The notes under the pieces are model-generated. The model was given only the letters and a program-made list of their open reading frames with translations. It was not told the DNA's origin and did no database searches. Below are positions 5,476 through 7,795 of a stretch of DNA of 7,795 nt, piece after piece (position 1 is the first letter of the stretch; the number at the start of each line of letters is the position of its first letter). Source of the stretch: Bacillota bacterium (GTDB lineage: Bacteria > Bacillota > Clostridia > Saccharofermentanales > Fastidiosipilaceae). The position numbers and the translations under genes are program-made. The DNA lies in contig JAEZYR010000063.1 of NCBI GenBank assembly GCA_023442635.1, positions 1 to 7,795 of the forward strand, given 5' to 3'.

Positions 5476-6081
5476 TCAACAGGCCATGACCTCGGTCCAC
5501 TGGGTCTGGCAGAGCGCCGCCCACTGCCCCTTCGCATAGAGGGCTTCCAAGCGCTCTTGAGCCAATTTGAACTGCGCAAAGCGACAGCGCGCACACTCAG
5601 GGTCGCAAAAAACCTTCCAGGAGCCAATGACGGCTTGCGCAGTCTCCCCAGCCATGAAGGCCTCGACCTCTGCAGGTGGATAATCCAAAAAAAGACCGAT
5701 CTCGTGGGGGTAGCTGTCTTTGGCTTTGCCGCCGTCCAGATTGTAGCTTTGCAGTCGCTGAGCTAGGTGTTTGAGCTGGGCGCTTATATCGGCCAAATCT
5801 GGATACGCGAAACGCCTGAGACAGGCCCTGCAGGCTGGCTTGGCTAAACAGGCTTGCAGGTCTTGAGGGCGGTAGAGAAAAAGCAAGAGGCGCTTTTTGC
5901 GTCCAGGCAAAAGGCGGTAAGCCAGACCCTGGGCACTGAGGTCTTCTCGGATGGCTTTAAGGGCGGCTAGCAGGGGTTTATTTTCGCCTGGCCAAGCGAT
6001 GAGGTTGGCGGCCTTGACGCCCACCATGCAGGGCGCTGCGTGTTGCAGCAAAAGCTGCTGCAATCTCTCAAGATCAGACAT
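5476..6081 (-). CDS. DUF3793 family protein, cysteine-rich variant
   Basis: Function unknown. The 201 residues carry the features I associate with DUF3793 of Clostridia: APCMVGVKAANL near the N-terminus (15-26), a LLLFLYRP strand (65-72), the signature HEIGLFLDYPPAEVEAFM (126-143), and GSWKVFCD (153-160) followed by a helical tail. No signal peptide or membrane segment is seen, so it is probably cytoplasmic. It has nine cysteines: 18, 78, 84, 87, 159, 163, 166, 191 and 201. They include CRAC (84-87) and CDPECARC (159-166), which could hold a metal or cluster. The start has GAGG 5 bases upstream, preceded by an operator and promoter. DUF3793 genes are, from memory, often next to flavodoxin and iron-uptake genes, as here, which suggests a role in iron or flavodoxin-dependent metabolism. 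Confidence 0.88.
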   Translation of the reverse strand: MSDLERLQQLLLQHAAPCMVGVKAANLIAWPGENKPLLAALKAIREDLSAQGLAYRLLPGRKKRLLLFLYRPQDLQACLAKPACRACLRRFAYPDLADISAQLKHLAQRLQSYNLDGGKAKDSYPHEIGLFLDYPPAEVEAFMAGETAQAVIGSWKVFCDPECARCRFAQFKLAQERLEALYAKGQWAALCQTQWTEVMAC

Positions 6082-6103
6082 GGAAACCTCACGAAAGCGA
6101 TTA

Positions 6104-6120
6104 GTTAGCTAAAGCTAATT
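6104..6120 (-). promoter_or_regulatory. Operator before the DUF3793 gene
   Basis: The minus strand reads AATTAG-N4-AGCTAAC, a variant of the AGTAAG-N4-AGCTAAC element before nifH-like and fld. Within it TTAGCT-AA-AGCTAA is a perfect inverted repeat (plus strand 6105-6118), and with flanking TTAG it resembles a DtxR/IdeR iron box with one base missing. It abuts and overlaps the proposed -10 box and lies 22 bases before the start codon, where a bound repressor would block transcription. Confidence 0.55.
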
Positions 6121-6147
6121 CTATACCGATCTCGCCGCCTATGGCAA
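6118..6147 (-). promoter_or_regulatory. Candidate promoter of the DUF3793 gene
   Basis: On the minus strand TTGCCA (6142-6147) and TAGAAT (6118-6123) are 18 bases apart; a shifted -10, TATAGA, gives 16. Transcription would start inside the operator. The -35 box overlaps the end of the hairpin that follows the upstream ATPase gene, so termination of that transcript and initiation of this one share sequence. Confidence 0.5.
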
Positions 6148-6177
6148 GCGCCCAGCCACGCTTCGGCCAGGCGCTTG
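6145..6177 (-). terminator. Strong hairpin after the YclP-like ATPase gene (terminator-like, no U-run)
   Basis: CAAGCGCCTGGCC (minus strand, 6177-6165) pairs with GGCTGGGCGCTTG (6157-6145) over 13 positions, two of them G-U, around a 7-base loop. As plus-strand RNA the same two positions would be A-C mismatches, so the fold favours the minus-strand transcript. It begins 44 bases past the ATPase stop. No U-run follows on the minus strand, so termination may be weak or rho-dependent, or the hairpin may stabilise the mRNA end. Confidence 0.5.
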
Positions 6178-6220
6178 TTTGTCCTTGGGGATCAGAAAAC
6201 GTTCAGGTCAGCAAACGAGC

Positions 6221-6979
6221 TCAGCGTTTGGGGATGACGACTGGCGCCCCTTCAACCTCGATCACTTGCACCTCAATGTCGAAGACCTGATGCATGGTTT
6301 CGGGCGTCAACACCTCGTGAGGCGTACCCGTCGCCACAACCCGGCCATCTTTCAGCGCCACAATATGGTCCGCATAGGCAGCGGCCGTATTGACATCGTG
6401 AATGACGATGACGACGGAGATGTTTTGCTCTTTGGACGTCCTTGCCAAACGGCGCATCAGTTCTCTAGCATGGCGCATATCCAGAGCCGATAGGGGTTCG
6501 TCCAGTAGGAGATAATGTGCCTCCTGCGCCAAGGTCATCGCCACAAAGGCTCTCTGCCTCTGGCCACCTGACAGCTCATCCAAAAAACGGGATGAAAGAT
6601 CCGTCAATTCCACCTGCTCCAAGGCTTCCGCCACAACTTCATAATCTCTGGTGCTGCTGCGCCCTTTGTTATGAGGATGCCGCCCCAACATCACGAGCTC
6701 GGCAACGGTCAAACGCATATTCAGGTGATTCTCTTGACGTAGAATTGCAAGCTTCCTCGCCAAAGCATCTGTCCGCCACTTCTCGAGGGGGATATCGTCG
6801 ATGAGCAATTCACCTGCACAGCGCGGCAACAAACGCCCGACCGCGCAAAGAAGGGTCGATTTGCCAGCTCCATTTGGCCCGATTAAGGCCGTAATGCCGT
6901 GATTGGGTATTTGCAAGTCGACCTCATGCACAACTTGGCGCTCACCATAGGCCACCGAAAGTTGACGTAATTCAATCAT
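6221..6979 (-). CDS. Iron-chelate ABC transporter ATP-binding protein, YclP/CeuD-like
   Basis: Cytoplasmic ATPase subunit of a siderophore-type importer, complete at 252 residues. Motifs are Walker A GPNGAGKST (34-42), Q-loop glutamine 82 in LAILRQENHLNMRLTV, signature LSGGQRQR (136-143), Walker B YLLLDEP (156-162), D-loop SALD, and H-loop VIHD with His194. The stretch from the Q-loop through GRHPHNKGR and the RQRAFVAMTLAQ region is very close to what I recall of Bacillus YclP (petrobactin importer), closer than to the other ATPase in this window. AAAGGAG lies 8 bases before the ATG. The preceding gene is a matching YclO-like permease, 104 bases upstream on the same strand. No binding-protein gene follows; it would have to lie beyond the right edge or elsewhere. 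Catecholate-type iron chelate is the likely substrate class, by similarity only. Confidence 0.93.
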   Translation of the reverse strand: MIELRQLSVAYGERQVVHEVDLQIPNHGITALIGPNGAGKSTLLCAVGRLLPRCAGELLIDDIPLEKWRTDALARKLAILRQENHLNMRLTVAELVMLGRHPHNKGRSSTRDYEVVAEALEQVELTDLSSRFLDELSGGQRQRAFVAMTLAQEAHYLLLDEPLSALDMRHARELMRRLARTSKEQNISVVIVIHDVNTAAAYADHIVALKDGRVVATGTPHEVLTPETMHQVFDIEVQVIEVEGAPVVIPKR

Positions 6980-7020
6980 GCTTATTTCTCCTTTGGGTCT
7001 GATGTCCTCTATCTAGGATT

Positions 7021-7039
7021 CAGCTGCAACGCTCAGCTG
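7021..7039 (-). other. Intergenic hairpin between permease and ATPase genes
   Basis: Two copies of the self-complementary hexamer CAGCTG (7021-7026 and 7034-7039) can pair around a 7-base loop, in the 104-base gap between the YclO-like and YclP-like genes. The remainder of that gap shows no gene. It could set relative mRNA stability of the two cistrons; a chance origin cannot be excluded. Confidence 0.25.
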
Positions 7040-7083
7040 CCGCCTAGAGCTCTCTCTGTTCTCGTCGCATGGGCTCGCAGCGC

Positions 7084-7795
7084 TCAGGCCTTTTTGACCT
7101 GTCTGAAAATCATGAGGAGCAAAAGCAGACCGCCGACAAACTCGATGACAACAGGCAAGATCGTGCCCATATTCAGCAAGTGCTCCAAAATGGCCTGTCC
7201 GCCCACAAGAACCACAACACCAATCGCCGAAGCCATTGGCAAAAGTTGGCGCGTTTTGCCAGCTTGGAGGGCAAAGAGCGCGATGTTGACAATCAAAAGG
7301 CCAAAAAACATAAGGGGGCCAACCAGCGCTGTCGCACAAGCCACCAATACCGAAGAGACTGAAAGGGCAAAGCGCGTTTCAAAGCGGTAGTTGAGGCCGA
7401 GATTGGTCGCCATATCCTCTCCCAAAGTCAGCAAGTCCCAACGCTTCCCTCGCCAAAAAATCAGCGCGAGCATCACGAGCATCACCGCCAGCGTCACATA
7501 GAGCGCCTTCATGTTGATGATGGCAAAGGAGGCTGTTTTGGTATTTTGCACCGTCAAAAACTCATTCGGATCCATGACTGAGACCATCAAGGTGGTGATG
7601 GCTCGCAACAGCGAACCGACAACAATGCCGATAAGCACAAGCGCGTGCACAGAGCGTCTACCCCGCCCCAAAACCAGCGTAAAGAGACTGACAGCCAGGA
7701 GGATCATCAGAACTGTCTGTAGACCGAACATAAAGATGGTCGGTATGCGGCCAATCACGTCTGAGGTAAAGAAAAAGACAGCCCCCGTCACAATC
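7084..7795 (-). CDS. FecCD-family permease, YclO/CeuC-like (5' part cut by window edge)
   Basis: Membrane subunit of an iron-chelate importer. About 237 residues are visible, in frame to the right edge with no stop, so the N-terminal third (family length about 315-340) lies outside; the GTG at 7789-7791 is not argued to be the real start. Hydrophobic helices alternate through the whole stretch. Recognisable segments are LVLIGIVVGSLLRA, the MDPNEF...Q loop followed by ASFAIINMKAL, which marks the YclO/CeuC/FatC branch, the ATPase-coupling segment GEDMATNLGL, GPLMFFGLLIVNIA and the terminal FVGGLLLLLMIFR. These systems usually have two different permeases, so a YclN-like gene is expected beyond the edge. 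It shares strand and family branch with the ATPase that follows, hence one transporter. Confidence 0.93.
   Translation of the reverse strand, partial: IVTGAVFFFTSDVIGRIPTIFMFGLQTVLMILLAVSLFTLVLGRGRRSVHALVLIGIVVGSLLRAITTLMVSVMDPNEFLTVQNTKTASFAIINMKALYVTLAVMLVMLALIFWRGKRWDLLTLGEDMATNLGLNYRFETRFALSVSSVLVACATALVGPLMFFGLLIVNIALFALQAGKTRQLLPMASAIGVVVLVGGQAILEHLLNMGTILPVVIEFVGGLLLLLMIFRQVKKA

Noticed and set aside
5602..5608. Radical-SAM cluster motif CxxxCxxC in the DUF3793 protein (residues 159-166)
   Set aside because: The spacing fits, but it lies near the C-terminus of a small protein without a TIM-barrel or GGE motif, and the rest matches DUF3793.
2854..6220. Classical Fur boxes (GATAAT-type inverted repeats)
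   Set aside because: No intergenic region shows a convincing GATAATnATTATC-like sequence; the recurring elements have TTAG/CTAA half-sites instead.

Overview
The window looks like chromosomal DNA of an anaerobic, low-oxygen-adapted Bacillota (Clostridia-type) bacterium. The reasons are a short-chain flavodoxin very like the clostridial ones, a DUF3793 protein (a family I know from Clostridia), an AGGAG-type ribosome binding site before most genes, and a lipoprotein-type binding protein. Base composition is moderate, a little above half G+C by eye. No rRNA, tRNA, CRISPR array, insertion sequence or phage gene is visible.

Layout from left to right. (a) 1-2853, minus strand: a FecBCD-type ABC importer read in the order lipoprotein binding protein, permease, ATPase, with 3-base gaps between genes; the ATPase runs off the left edge. 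(b) 2854-3008: a 155-base gap holding four tandem 19-bp degenerate direct repeats just before the binding-protein gene. (c) 3009-3770, minus: a NifH-family Fe-protein-like ATPase with both [4Fe-4S] cysteines but no NifD/NifK partner in view. (d) 3771-3967: a divergent promoter region with inverted repeats. (e) 3968-4747, plus: an AraC-family regulator. (f) 4840-4871: a bidirectional terminator. (g) 4926-5345, minus: flavodoxin. (h) 5476-6081, minus: a cysteine-rich DUF3793 protein. (i) 6221-6979 and 7084-7795, minus: the ATPase and the C-terminal part of a permease of a second, YclOP/CeuCD-like iron-chelate importer, cut by the right edge.

Read together, this is an iron or tetrapyrrole acquisition locus with a redox module attached. 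Two Fec-type importers bracket a NifH-like reductase, a flavodoxin (the usual kind of electron donor to NifH-type proteins) and DUF3793. The binding protein has IsdE-like (heme lipoprotein) features, and NifH relatives such as BchL and CfbC drive tetrapyrrole reductions. A working hypothesis is therefore reductive processing of an imported heme-like, corrinoid or siderophore ligand under anoxic conditions. This is inference; no substrate can be read from the sequence.

Two kinds of recurring promoter element support a shared regulon. One is AGTAAG-N4-AGCTAAC (or close to it), found before nifH-like, fld and DUF3793. The other is a 19-bp GTTTT-N7-GATAGCT-type element, four copies before the binding-protein gene and one before fld. 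The local AraC-type protein and an iron-sensing DtxR-like repressor are the obvious candidates for binding them.
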